A stretch of DNA of 64,000 nt from Affinundibacterium fentianense. Lineage in GTDB: Bacteria; Pseudomonadota; Gammaproteobacteria; Burkholderiales; Burkholderiaceae_D. The translations under genes and the position numbers were made by a program. How positions within the stretch are numbered: position 1 is the stretch's first letter; every line of letters begins with the position of its first letter. Positions 38,524 through 46,741 of this stretch are shown one piece after another. Below the pieces are notes generated by a model that was not told where the DNA came from, ran no database searches, and saw only the letters and a list, made by a program, of their open reading frames with translations. Location: the NCBI RefSeq assembly GCF_018139545.1, contig NZ_JAGSPJ010000004.1, forward strand, positions 1 through 64,000, read 5' to 3'.

Positions 38524-39168
38524 TTATTGTTTGGTTTGGATAGGGCGTCCTAAATTCATTGTCCAATAACGACGATAAAATGCGCTCTCCTTTGCGACAC
38601 AAGCCACACCTAACTCAGTCAATCTTGGATCTAGCATTTGTATGCAATGCGTTGGACTTTTGAGCCACTTATCAATTACGGTCGCCAGATCAATCTTGCC
38701 TGCAGCAATATTTTCACTCAAACGTTCGTAGCGATACCCCGTCGCAGCAACGCGCTGCGTCACCTCTCGTCCATCAAAACTCGTATGTGAAAATAGATTT
38801 GTGGCAGCCATTTGCGCTGCATGTCCCATCGCAGCGGATTGAAGTAAGCTATTCCACACTAGAGGCGAACTAGCTGGAACTAGCTGTGATCCACAGATTT
38901 GATCTTGCGCACGTAGCGCATTCACAAGTCTTAAAACTTCATCTTGAAATGCGCTTTGTGTCATTAGCCCACAGGTTGCATCAACCATTTCTGCCTGAAT
39001 ATACAAAGATTGAATCGCTTCTTTCGAGAACTGTGGTGCAGATTGTGGTTCCAGGTTGGCGCGCGAATTGCCGACGTTCGGCTCAACATGTGCGACACAG
39101 GAATTTAAAAAGAGCGTCAGAGCGATCACTCCTATTGAGGATAGAGATAAATTCGGTTGGACAGACAT
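38524..39168 (-). CDS. CAP-domain (SCP/PR-1-like) exported protein
   Basis: A 214-residue protein with a signal sequence ending in a lipobox-like LNSC, so probably a lipoprotein. A CAP domain follows: VLRLVNALRAQ, LVWNSLLQSAAMGHAAQMAATNLFSHTSFDGREVTQRV, YERLSENIAAG, LKSPTHCIQMLDPRLTELGVAC. These contain the usual CAP His and Glu residues. The function of bacterial CAP proteins is mostly unknown. It is last in a three-gene run with an NTF2-like protein and a small lipoprotein, 18 nt after the former. Confidence 0.88.
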   Translation of the reverse strand: MSVQPNLSLSSIGVIALTLFLNSCVAHVEPNVGNSRANLEPQSAPQFSKEAIQSLYIQAEMVDATCGLMTQSAFQDEVLRLVNALRAQDQICGSQLVPASSPLVWNSLLQSAAMGHAAQMAATNLFSHTSFDGREVTQRVAATGYRYERLSENIAAGKIDLATVIDKWLKSPTHCIQMLDPRLTELGVACVAKESAFYRRYWTMNLGRPIQTKQ

Positions 39169-39186
39169 GCTGGCACTGGTGAAAAC

Positions 39187-39651
39187 TTATTTACTCGAAA
39201 ATTTCCGCAAATTTTTTTCTGCTTGGTGTCGAATCTTATTTTGCACTAAAGGCAAACGGCCCATCAGATACCCCTTCCAACCCATCGCCTGTCTACTCCA
39301 TTTCCATAAATCAAAATGATCACGATGGACTGCAATTTTGCCATCACGAAAAGTGAACTTCGCATGAATATCATTCACGACTTGGCGCCCTGTTTGACTA
39401 AAACAATAGCTCGCGACCCAATGCGCCCGCCCCTCCGTCTCATTGGCCTCAATTTGATCAAACACCAAACTAAAATCTTGTGCGCGCGAAGTCAGCATGC
39501 GCCACATATCTCCAACTTGTTGCCCCTTTAGATCAAGAAAGACTGGGTCAGAAAACTGAATATCTTCTGCATAGCAGGCGACCATCGCTTGCGCGTCCAA
39601 ACGTTGAAACGCTTCATAAAATTTTTGAATCAACAGCGCATTCGGATGCAT
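39187..39651 (-). CDS. NTF2-like (SnoaL-type) protein
   Basis: A 154-residue cytoplasmic protein of the nuclear-transport-factor-2 fold: an N-terminal helix pair (IQKFYEAFQRLDAQAMVACYAEDIQFSDPVF) and a curved beta sheet (RAHWVASYCFSQTGRQVVNDIHAKFTFRDGKIAVHRDHFDLW). Members bind small molecules or act as isomerases and hydrolases; the role here cannot be told. It lies between a small lipoprotein gene (30 nt upstream) and the CAP gene. Confidence 0.85.
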   Translation of the reverse strand: MHPNALLIQKFYEAFQRLDAQAMVACYAEDIQFSDPVFLDLKGQQVGDMWRMLTSRAQDFSLVFDQIEANETEGRAHWVASYCFSQTGRQVVNDIHAKFTFRDGKIAVHRDHFDLWKWSRQAMGWKGYLMGRLPLVQNKIRHQAEKNLRKFSSK

Positions 39652-39681
39652 GATTACTCCTATTAAAAGCGACTATTTCGA

Positions 39682-40029
39682 TTAATGTGCACTCGCGCTT
39701 GCACTTGCGCTTGCTGATTCAGACGCACTCGCTTCCGCCGATGCAGATTCCGGCGGGTGTGCGGTAGGTTTAACCTCAGAGATATTGTTTTCGCGCATGT
39801 AATCGTTCATTTCTTTCCAACCCGCGTAAACGGCTGCACGTGCTGCTTCAGGATTAAGGACATAGCAATCCTCAATTCCCCTTCCCGCATGTCGACACGC
39901 ACTTCCCGTCGCGCGAGCATCCGCCTCACGCAATGCAGCCTCTTTCGCTGGATCAGGAACACCCAATCTTTCACATGCACTTATCAGTACTAGGCTCGTT
40001 ACACCGACAATTTTCAAGAAGATACGCAT
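39682..40029 (-). CDS. Small lipoprotein with Ala/Ser-rich tail
   Basis: A 115-residue protein. The signal peptide MRIFLKIVGVTSLVLISAC carries a lipobox (ISAC). The middle has two further cysteines (SACRHAGRGIEDCYVL), likely a disulfide, and the pattern AARAAVYAGWKEMNDYMRENNI. The last 22 residues are almost only Ala, Ser and Glu, encoded by a degenerate repeat. I do not recognise the family. It is first in a three-gene run with an NTF2-like protein and a CAP protein, probably envelope related. Confidence 0.8.
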   Translation of the reverse strand: MRIFLKIVGVTSLVLISACERLGVPDPAKEAALREADARATGSACRHAGRGIEDCYVLNPEAARAAVYAGWKEMNDYMRENNISEVKPTAHPPESASAEASASESASASASASAH

Positions 40030-40404
40030 TCAATCACCCATTCAAAAATGAGATGGCCACTCTAAACAATACAATTTTCTTCATTCAGCAAAAAACGACA
40101 TCTTGCTTCGTGTTCATCCACCGTAGTGTAAAGCAGAATTCCCAAAACGTTTGTTTTCTTATTAATCCAATTTATTTTCTAGTTGTTTCCACATCAATTT
40201 CAAACTGACTCAAGCGACTTTGCCCAAAGATCCATCATCGTTGAGTCAACCGTCGCATCAAACCACACGTTGAGAGCGACTGCTAGCAGGAGGTCGAGCA
40301 AACGACCATTTTGTATCCAATTAGATCATTCGCTACCGAGGATATAATGCTCCTCATATTTTAATCACATCATTTAGCAAAAATTAGGATGAAGGAAACA
40401 CGCA
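40030..40404. other. Divergent intergenic region, lipoprotein / outer-membrane protein
   Basis: A 375-nt gap between divergent genes. A perfect -10 hexamer TATAAT lies at 40343-40348, about 57 nt before the ATG at 40405, but the -35 (TTAGAT at 40321-40326, 16-nt spacing) is weak. AAGGA at 40392-40396 is the ribosome site. Otherwise nothing recognised. Confidence 0.5.
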
Positions 40405-41175
40405 ATGCCCATGAAACAATCAAAACAATCCCTCTTTCAACTCGCTTTCTGCCTGATATGTACTAGTCTAAGCCCCTATAGTGCTGGTCAGTCGCTACAA
40501 GATAATTTGTGGCATGGTGGCATTGCTATTGGCGGAAGCTATGCATCGAGCAATACAGTTGCGCAGACCTTTAATCTTAACGCGAATGGAAGCAAAGCAA
40601 GCAAAGAAGACAAATTGGGACTGTACACAGTCATCAATTATGGCAGCAACACCGTCAATAAAATCAAAACTAATACTGCCCAATTGCTACGCTTGGGTGG
40701 GCGCTACGACTACAATTTATCTGAGACCAGTTTCTTTTTTGGTGGAAGTGAGATTGAAACAAATAAAATTCAAAACATCGATTCTCGCTATTCAGTCAAT
40801 GCAGGTGCAGGTTTTAAATTGATTAAGACGGATGAAACATCCTTTGATATTTTTACTGGTCTCGGTTATTCCGATACACGTTTTGGCACAACTATTCCTC
40901 CCTCACCCTCATCGAAAAAAGGTGTCGAAATATTGCTCGGGGAAGAATCTACCCATAAACTCAGTACGACCTCAAGCGTAAAACAACGTTGGTCAATTTA
41001 TCCGGGTAGTGCTGGTATTGGGACACGCAGTACCTTTGACATCAGTTTAGCAACTGTTGTTGCAAATGGGTGGACACTCAATGCAGGTGCGGCTGTAAGT
41101 TATACCAGCAAACCCAGCAACAACTTTAAACGCACGAGCAGCTTAATTACATTTGGCTTTGGCTATAAGTACTAA
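40405..41175 (+). CDS. DUF481-like outer-membrane beta-barrel protein
   Basis: A 256-residue exported protein with a signal peptide ending near SPYSAGQ. The rest alternates short beta strands with turns (GGIAIGGSYASSNT, KLGLYTVINYG, LRLGGRYDYNLS, YSVNAGAGFKLI) and ends in a typical outer-membrane C-terminus, LITFGFGYKY. The layout fits DUF481/YdiY-like proteins, which have no settled function. AAGGA eight bases before the ATG supports the start. It is a single gene in front of dinB. Confidence 0.78.
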   Translation: MPMKQSKQSLFQLAFCLICTSLSPYSAGQSLQDNLWHGGIAIGGSYASSNTVAQTFNLNANGSKASKEDKLGLYTVINYGSNTVNKIKTNTAQLLRLGGRYDYNLSETSFFFGGSEIETNKIQNIDSRYSVNAGAGFKLIKTDETSFDIFTGLGYSDTRFGTTIPPSPSSKKGVEILLGEESTHKLSTTSSVKQRWSIYPGSAGIGTRSTFDISLATVVANGWTLNAGAAVSYTSKPSNNFKRTSSLITFGFGYKY

Positions 41176-41197
41176 ATCGACTCGAAGTGAGTTAAAA

Positions 41198-41217
41198 TAC
41201 TGATTAAATAACCAGTG
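41198..41217 (+). promoter_or_regulatory. LexA (SOS) box of dinB
   Basis: The site reads TACTG-N10-CAGTG with an AT-rich centre, fitting the CTG-N10-CAG LexA consensus of beta- and gammaproteobacteria. It lies 12 nt before the dinB ATG, over the likely promoter or early leader. dinB is a known SOS gene, so repression by LexA and induction by DNA damage are expected. Confidence 0.87.
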
Positions 41218-41229
41218 CTTTAGCTCACA

Positions 41230-42291
41230 ATGAAACAAGTACGACGCAAAATAATTCATTGCGATTGCGATTGTTTTTATGCCTCAGTCGAAATGCGCGA
41301 CAATCCGAATCTGCGTGAAGTACCACTCGCGATTGGCGGAAAAGCAGATCAACGTGGGGTCATTGCCACTTGCAACTATACTGCACGAGGTTTTGGTGTT
41401 CGCTCTGCGATGCCGACTTCGCAAGCTATCAAACGCTGTCCGGAATTGGTGGTCATGCGACCGAATATGGAGAAGTACCGAATTGCGTCGCGTCAAATTT
41501 TAGAGATTTACCGAGACTATACCGATTTAGTCGAACCCTTATCCCTAGACGAAGCCTACCTTGATGTCAGCCAGAGTTCTCGGCTTCGAGGTAGCGCTAC
41601 GCGAATTGCAGAGGAAATTCGACAGCGAATTGTCGAACAGGTTGGAATCACCGTTTCAGCGGGTGTGGCACCAAACAAATTTCTCGCAAAAATTGCCAGC
41701 GATTGGAATAAGCCAAATGGCCTCTACGTCATTCTGCCGGAACAGGTCGACGAATTCGTGCAGCAACTTCAAGTTGATCGCTTATTTGGCGTTGGCAAAG
41801 TTACCGCAAACAAACTTCACCAATTAGGGATTCAAACTTGCCATGATCTACGCAATTGGTCCTTACCTGACCTATTACATCAGTTTGGTAAACTGGGTGC
41901 CAGCCTTTATTCGCTCTGCAGAGGAATCGATGAGCGTCAAGTAATAGCAAGTTCTGAGAGGAAGTCAGTCAGTATTGAAGAAACTTATACGCAAGATTTG
42001 CGTCGCTTCGAAGATTGTATTGCCGAGCTTCCGGTACTCTATGCGTCATTAGAAAAACAAGTACAACGAACGGCGACATCTCAGCATATTCAAAAACTCA
42101 ACATCAAACTACGCTTTAACGATTTCAAACAGACGACCGTGGAGTGCAAAGCGAATACGCTAAGCCAACAAAAGTTCGCAGACCTCTTAAAAATCGGCTA
42201 CCAAAGAAAACAGCTGCCGGTCCGACTGATTGGCTTAGGCATCAGTGTTCATGATAAGACGGATGATGAACAACTCAAATTATTTGAATAA
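41230..42291 (+). CDS. dinB: DNA polymerase IV
   Basis: A 353-residue Y-family translesion polymerase. Catalytic segments are HCDCDCFYASVE near the N-terminus and PLSLDEAYLDVSQ in the palm. The little-finger domain follows from about residue 240 (ERKSVSIEETYTQDL), with helix-hairpin-helix DNA contacts in LFGVGKVTANKLHQLGI. The usual C-terminal clamp-binding motif may be the final DEQLKLFE. A LexA box lies directly upstream. Normal length. Confidence 0.96.
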   Translation: MKQVRRKIIHCDCDCFYASVEMRDNPNLREVPLAIGGKADQRGVIATCNYTARGFGVRSAMPTSQAIKRCPELVVMRPNMEKYRIASRQILEIYRDYTDLVEPLSLDEAYLDVSQSSRLRGSATRIAEEIRQRIVEQVGITVSAGVAPNKFLAKIASDWNKPNGLYVILPEQVDEFVQQLQVDRLFGVGKVTANKLHQLGIQTCHDLRNWSLPDLLHQFGKLGASLYSLCRGIDERQVIASSERKSVSIEETYTQDLRRFEDCIAELPVLYASLEKQVQRTATSQHIQKLNIKLRFNDFKQTTVECKANTLSQQKFADLLKIGYQRKQLPVRLIGLGISVHDKTDDEQLKLFE

Positions 42292-42332
42292 GATCTATCA
42301 AAATACTTTAAGTCGAGATCCGTCTTAATAAA

Positions 42333-43571
42333 TTACTCGAGGTGTTTTGCATCAGCAGCATTCAATAACATCGCCCGAAACGCTTGAAATAATTTATGCA
42401 TGGGGGCTTGCTTATATGGGAACAGGTCAATTGGATCCATCGCATGCACAATCATGTCGCTGTCCGCTTCAAAAATCAGTAATTTCCCATCCGATGTTTC
42501 GCCACAATCGATTCCGATGTAATCTAAACCTGTTCGCACATAAATGGCATCGAATGCGGCAGCATGCTTAACGACAAAGTCATTGTCGAAATTCATCATA
42601 AATCGCGCTTCTTCATCACGCTTTTCCTGACTATCTGTCATGCCTGCATTCAAGTAATGAATCATCCAGTGTTTAGAGATTCCCATATGTGAAATAAAAG
42701 GTTTGCCTTCGATTAGCATTATTCGATACTTTCGAAATAGGCCATCTGGACTGCGGTAATCAACGAAACGTGCAATATAAAATTCTTCACTTGGAACCGC
42801 AGCCAAATAATCAGCAACAGCATCTTGTGACATAATTTTCCGCAACCCATTCCCTGCATGCGATCCCAGTGGCCGCGCAATGATTGGAAATTCTGTCGCT
42901 TCGATCAAATCCGATAATTGGCAGGCCTCGTTCGCTAAATTTTGTAATTGCGCACGTGAGATTCTCGCGGCGGTTGGCATTTCGATCATCTCAACAGATT
43001 GCAATAACCTGCAAGCACGATCCCGACCGAGCTCGGCGATGTATCGAGGGTAATTCAACACGGGTCGTGGCCACGACTGCAATATGTCATCTAATTCCAG
43101 TAACAGCTCTCGTTTTCCGTCCGCCTCACCAATCGCGACGAATAACACATCGTGTTCAGGGATTTGGTCAATCGCAGGAATTCCTTCGCCGACATACAAC
43201 ATCTGCAAATCGATATCAGAATTTTCCAATAAGAATTCGACAGGAGTGTTCGCCATCAAGTCGCCATTCGTCATAATAACTAACAACTTCAATCGACATG
43301 GATGTTGAGCTGGGATGTGATACAGAGACTGCGTCTGCAACGCGAGCATTTGCGTTGCCAATGCCGTGTCGGCGTGTCCAGAAAGCATCAATACAGTTGC
43401 CAAGTCCAAGGATGCATTCGCATCGTTAGGATCACGCTTAGCTCGCTCAATCAGCTCGGCAGCGATCGGCTGCAGATCTTGTTTGGAAAATGCTTTGCGC
43501 ATTAATGGTGCGAGCCCTATCAAGGGCAATTTACTTGAAACTAGCGGCTTTTCAGAATTCGATGGCGTCAT
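42333..43571 (-). CDS. TPR-like plus ATP-grasp ligase
   Basis: A 412-residue cytoplasmic protein. Residues about 30-90 look like a short TPR (DPNDANASLDLATVLMLSGHADTALATQ, with more helices). The rest is ATP-grasp: FPIIARPLGSHAGNGLRKI (ATP lid, with Arg in place of the usual Lys), FYIARFVDYRSPDGLFRKYRIMLIEGKPFISHM, and DYIGIDCGETSDGKLLIFEADSDMIVHAMDP at the metal site. ATP-grasp enzymes join a carboxylate to an amine or thiol. The gene directly upstream encodes a PLP decarboxylase (14 nt apart), so a pathway in which an amine is made and then ligated is plausible. Confidence 0.83.
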   Translation of the reverse strand: MTPSNSEKPLVSSKLPLIGLAPLMRKAFSKQDLQPIAAELIERAKRDPNDANASLDLATVLMLSGHADTALATQMLALQTQSLYHIPAQHPCRLKLLVIMTNGDLMANTPVEFLLENSDIDLQMLYVGEGIPAIDQIPEHDVLFVAIGEADGKRELLLELDDILQSWPRPVLNYPRYIAELGRDRACRLLQSVEMIEMPTAARISRAQLQNLANEACQLSDLIEATEFPIIARPLGSHAGNGLRKIMSQDAVADYLAAVPSEEFYIARFVDYRSPDGLFRKYRIMLIEGKPFISHMGISKHWMIHYLNAGMTDSQEKRDEEARFMMNFDNDFVVKHAAAFDAIYVRTGLDYIGIDCGETSDGKLLIFEADSDMIVHAMDPIDLFPYKQAPMHKLFQAFRAMLLNAADAKHLE

Positions 43572-43585
43572 ACAGCATGTTCCTG

Positions 43586-45052
43586 TCAGGCTGGGTTAGC
43601 GGAGATGTCAACACTTAATCGATCACCAAATTGAATCACCGCGCGCAACATACGATCAATTTCATGTTTGCCGGTTCGATGATTCACGATGGCCGCCCGA
43701 ATTGCTAAATGTCCGTGTACCCTGGTTGTCGATGGCGCAGCTAGACCTGATTCATGCAGCTCAAAAACAATGTCGCGGTTCAAATCATCTAATTGCGTTT
43801 GATTTTCGTGTAGATACCGGAAGCATACAATATTCAAATTCACAGGCGCTAATAGTTCTAGGCGCGGATTGCCTTCGATTTGCCTTTGCAAATAGCGAGC
43901 GACTTCACATGTGTGAGAAATCATTTTTCCAAGTCTTTCGGTCCCGTAAACTTGAATTGTGAACCAAGCCTTCAAAGCTCGAAAACCACGTGACAAGTCA
44001 GGGCCAAAATCACAAGGCCACTTTGTGCCAGCGGCAATACCTCGCGTCTCACGTTTTAGATAACTGGTTGAAATTGCGAAAGTATCAAAATGGGCATCGC
44101 CATCACGCACCAAAATATAGCCCGCATCATAAGGAACCTGTAGCCACTTATGGAAATCAAATGCGATCGAATCAGCGCGCTCTATTCCTTTCAATCGTGG
44201 CGCGATGTCTTTCGCCAGCATCGCCAGAGCGCCAAAAGCACCGTCGATATGAAACCACAATTCTTCGGACTCTGCGAAGTCGGCTAAGGCAGACAAATTA
44301 TCAATCGCACCGACATCGACCGTTCCTGCCGTACCCGCGATCATAAAAGGCGTCATACCAGCAAGACGATCCGCTTGAATAGCTTGTCTTAAGCAATCCA
44401 AATCCATTTCAAAATTCTCATTCACGGGAATAAGTCTCAGAGCATCCGTGCCGATACCGGCCATGTCGATGGCTTGGGAAACACAGGCATGTGCGCCGAC
44501 TGAGGCATAAGCAACCAAGCGCTGCGGATTCGAGGCGATACCTGTTTTTCGACTCGCCAAACCGAGTGCTTTCGCTCTGGCGATCAATACAGCAATAAAA
44601 TTGGCAATGGAAGTACCCGTCACAAACAAACCGCTGGCAGAATCCGGAAATTGAAACAATTCTTGCATCCATCGTGTCATTTGCTTTTCGACTTCCACTG
44701 GCATCTGATCCCGCCCGCCCAAATTGGCGTTCAAACCAGCAGCTAACAATTCAGCCAACATTCCGACCGGCGTTCCACCACCTTGTACCCATCCCATAAA
44801 GCCGGGATGCGCATTTCCAGCGGAATACGGCATCACCTCATGCAGAAATCGTTGATGTATCTCTTCCAGAGCAACACCTTCGCGTGGCAAAGACTCATGA
44901 TAACGTTGACGGATTCCCTCTGGAACTGGTTGCCAGACTGGCCGCTCGCGGATATGTTGCATATAGTCGAACATATCGTCGAGCATTTTATGCCCCTGCG
45001 CACGTATCGCTGTCCAATCTTGTGGGTCTAAACTGTGAGATCGATCTTCCAT
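43586..45052 (-). CDS. PLP-dependent group II amino-acid decarboxylase
   Basis: A 488-residue enzyme of the aromatic-L-amino-acid/glutamate decarboxylase family. The PLP lysine is K302 in IAFDFHKWLQVPYDAGYILVRD; the Asp that holds the pyridine nitrogen lies in WFHIDGAFGALAML. The N-terminal part (HPGFMGWVQGGGTPVGMLAELLAAGLNANLGG) is family typical. I chose the ATG at 45050-45052 (MEDRSHSLDPQDW); the frame to 45103 adds 17 unrelated residues. The substrate amino acid cannot be told. It precedes the ATP-grasp gene by 14 nt and follows an HExxH protein by 125 nt. Confidence 0.9.
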   Translation of the reverse strand: MEDRSHSLDPQDWTAIRAQGHKMLDDMFDYMQHIRERPVWQPVPEGIRQRYHESLPREGVALEEIHQRFLHEVMPYSAGNAHPGFMGWVQGGGTPVGMLAELLAAGLNANLGGRDQMPVEVEKQMTRWMQELFQFPDSASGLFVTGTSIANFIAVLIARAKALGLASRKTGIASNPQRLVAYASVGAHACVSQAIDMAGIGTDALRLIPVNENFEMDLDCLRQAIQADRLAGMTPFMIAGTAGTVDVGAIDNLSALADFAESEELWFHIDGAFGALAMLAKDIAPRLKGIERADSIAFDFHKWLQVPYDAGYILVRDGDAHFDTFAISTSYLKRETRGIAAGTKWPCDFGPDLSRGFRALKAWFTIQVYGTERLGKMISHTCEVARYLQRQIEGNPRLELLAPVNLNIVCFRYLHENQTQLDDLNRDIVFELHESGLAAPSTTRVHGHLAIRAAIVNHRTGKHEIDRMLRAVIQFGDRLSVDISANPA

Positions 45053-45177
45053 TTTATTTCCAATGCGAGAGCCTAGGGCTGGTCGCTTATTCGGCGCCAA
45101 CAATCAGCAAAATAATTTAAGGGGCGAAGAATACCGCCAATTTAATTTTTTGTCTGTGAAGAGCGAATTTCGAGATG

Positions 45178-46134
45178 CTAAGTTTTCAAGAAAGCGGCCA
45201 ATAGACTTGCTTTCCTCTGTGCACGGGTATGTGTCCAAAAACCATCAAAGCAGAAGCGTACTTGCTTTTCTTCATAGATCACAACACGCCATGGTCGCTG
45301 CATAAGCACACAATGAACAAAGCTCGCAAAACTTTCTGCAAAGTCTTCATACACGGACGTTGCTGCATATAGTGAGGGAAAACCTGTTTTGCTTAAGGCA
45401 GAATATAAACTCTCGGCCTCGACCATCTCGAAATTGGGGTCGGCGTAGTAGCATATTTTTGACTGTTGTTCGAAGCGATGCTTAATCAAAGGTATGATCT
45501 CGCCATTCATCGCGATTTGCCAACAAATTGCTAAGAAATCATATTCTTCAGTATAGCGAAATTTCGCTGCGCCTTCCCACCAATTTGGCAGCAAACCTGA
45601 ATTTATACTCACGACATGCCCAAATTCATGCAGCAGCAAATACTGAATTGCATGTCTTCGATGATCTTGCATCGCATCGGCAATCTCGGCTTGCAAGCAA
45701 AAGTTGGGCGCCTGAATGAATGGATTCGCTTCTTTCCAAGTCATCCAGGAGTTCGCTGAGCGAGTCTTGAATGCGCTCACGTCTAGCAATACTACAGCAC
45801 CCAAGATCCGCCCGTTAGAGTCGGCAACAACATCTGTAATCGCGCTAGATACAACCCCACTCCCGACATAAACACCCAATAACAAGTGCTCCAATTTGTG
45901 TCGCACAGGCTCGGGCAATTCAGCAATCGAGCTCGAGACATCGTCAAAAAAAGCGGTCTCATCGGCATCATTGGTCAATCCTTGGACCGCCTTAGTTTTC
46001 TCACCCGGCTGGGCAAATCGCTGGTTGACAGCCGAAACGTAATCTAGCAGCTCCGCAGGAGCACTAGCAACGCGTTGATGTAGGGGAATTTGAAACTGAG
46101 CAAGCCAGCGTTCAGAGTCAGGCGTGATAATCAC
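45178..46134 (-). CDS. Putative cytoplasmic zinc metalloprotease (HExxH protein)
   Basis: A 318-residue protein I cannot place in a named family. It has a zinc-type motif, QYLLLHEFGHVVSINSG (His at residue 169), and a later EDFAES (Glu 263 and 267) that could supply the third ligand as in gluzincins. No signal peptide or membrane segment is present. The start is a GTG at 46132-46134, 12 nt after the flaG stop, with no strong ribosome site; translation may depend on flaG. Its place between flaG and a PLP decarboxylase is unusual. Metalloprotease activity is inferred only from the motif. Confidence 0.72.
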   Translation of the reverse strand: MIITPDSERWLAQFQIPLHQRVASAPAELLDYVSAVNQRFAQPGEKTKAVQGLTNDADETAFFDDVSSSIAELPEPVRHKLEHLLLGVYVGSGVVSSAITDVVADSNGRILGAVVLLDVSAFKTRSANSWMTWKEANPFIQAPNFCLQAEIADAMQDHRRHAIQYLLLHEFGHVVSINSGLLPNWWEGAAKFRYTEEYDFLAICWQIAMNGEIIPLIKHRFEQQSKICYYADPNFEMVEAESLYSALSKTGFPSLYAATSVYEDFAESFASFVHCVLMQRPWRVVIYEEKQVRFCFDGFWTHTRAQRKASLLAAFLKT

Positions 46135-46146
46135 AGATCTTGTAAA

Positions 46147-46521
46147 TCAGGCCTTCTCATTAAGCAACATGCCATTTTTTTTGTCCAAATCTTTTGCCAT
46201 CTCTAAGACTTCCTTCGATGGGATCTGACGAATAATCGTATTGGTCTCTTTGTCGACAATCTGCACAACGACTTTACCTGATTCTCTATCAAGATTGAGA
46301 TTGACACTGTTGTTTGCGTTGAAAAATTGGTTGATCGCATCAACTGATTTCTTCAACTCGCTGTCACTCACGGCATCACCAGAACGACTCCCAGCATCCG
46401 CCCGATTCACTTTTTCAACATTAACAGTATCTTTTAAAACCCTACGCGCATCAGGTGGTGTCGTAACGCCAGCAATGCCAGCGTTGCTCGATACTGCAGC
46501 AGTAATTTGATTGATACTCAT
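46147..46521 (-). CDS. flaG: FlaG family flagellar protein
   Basis: A 124-residue protein with a disordered N-terminal half and the FlaG domain in the C-terminal half (ELKKSVDAINQFF, LNLDRESGKVVVQIVDKETNTIIRQIPSKEVLEMAKDLDKK). FlaG is associated with filament length and flagellin genes. The start ATG at 46519-46521 has GGGGA upstream; the longer frame to 46563 is unlikely. No flagellin or fliD gene is in the window, which is unusual for flaG. A sigma-28-like promoter lies 65 nt upstream. It heads a minus-strand run of four genes. Confidence 0.93.
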   Translation of the reverse strand: MSINQITAAVSSNAGIAGVTTPPDARRVLKDTVNVEKVNRADAGSRSGDAVSDSELKKSVDAINQFFNANNSVNLNLDRESGKVVVQIVDKETNTIIRQIPSKEVLEMAKDLDKKNGMLLNEKA

Positions 46522-46585
46522 AATATTCCCCAGTGATATATCTTTTGCTATCCACAATCGCATGGCGAGATAAGTCGTATCTTGT

Positions 46586-46612
46586 TTATCGGAGCAATTC
46601 AGAAAAAGTTTA
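46586..46612 (-). promoter_or_regulatory. Sigma-28 (FliA) promoter upstream of flaG
   Basis: On the minus strand the site reads TAAACTTT, then 11 bases, then TCCGATAA. The enteric FliA consensus is TAAAGTTT-N11-GCCGATAA, so 14 of 16 positions match and the spacing is exact. Transcription would begin about 58 nt before the flaG ATG. Being in front of a flagellar gene makes a chance match unlikely. Confidence 0.85.
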
Positions 46613-46741
46613 ATTTATTTTCTTAGGGATAAAATCAATTTTGATACAACTCAACTTTTGCGTAATTTTCCATTATAGAATCTTGCGAATGAAGCAAGCT
46701 TCGATTCAATTTAAACACCATTTTTCTGGTAGGGAGCATGT

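Noticed and set aside
45053-45177. TAAA followed by GCCGAATAA on the minus strand before the PLP decarboxylase.
   Set aside because: The spacing is about 20 bases instead of 15 and the -10 has an extra base, so it is not a supported sigma-28 site.
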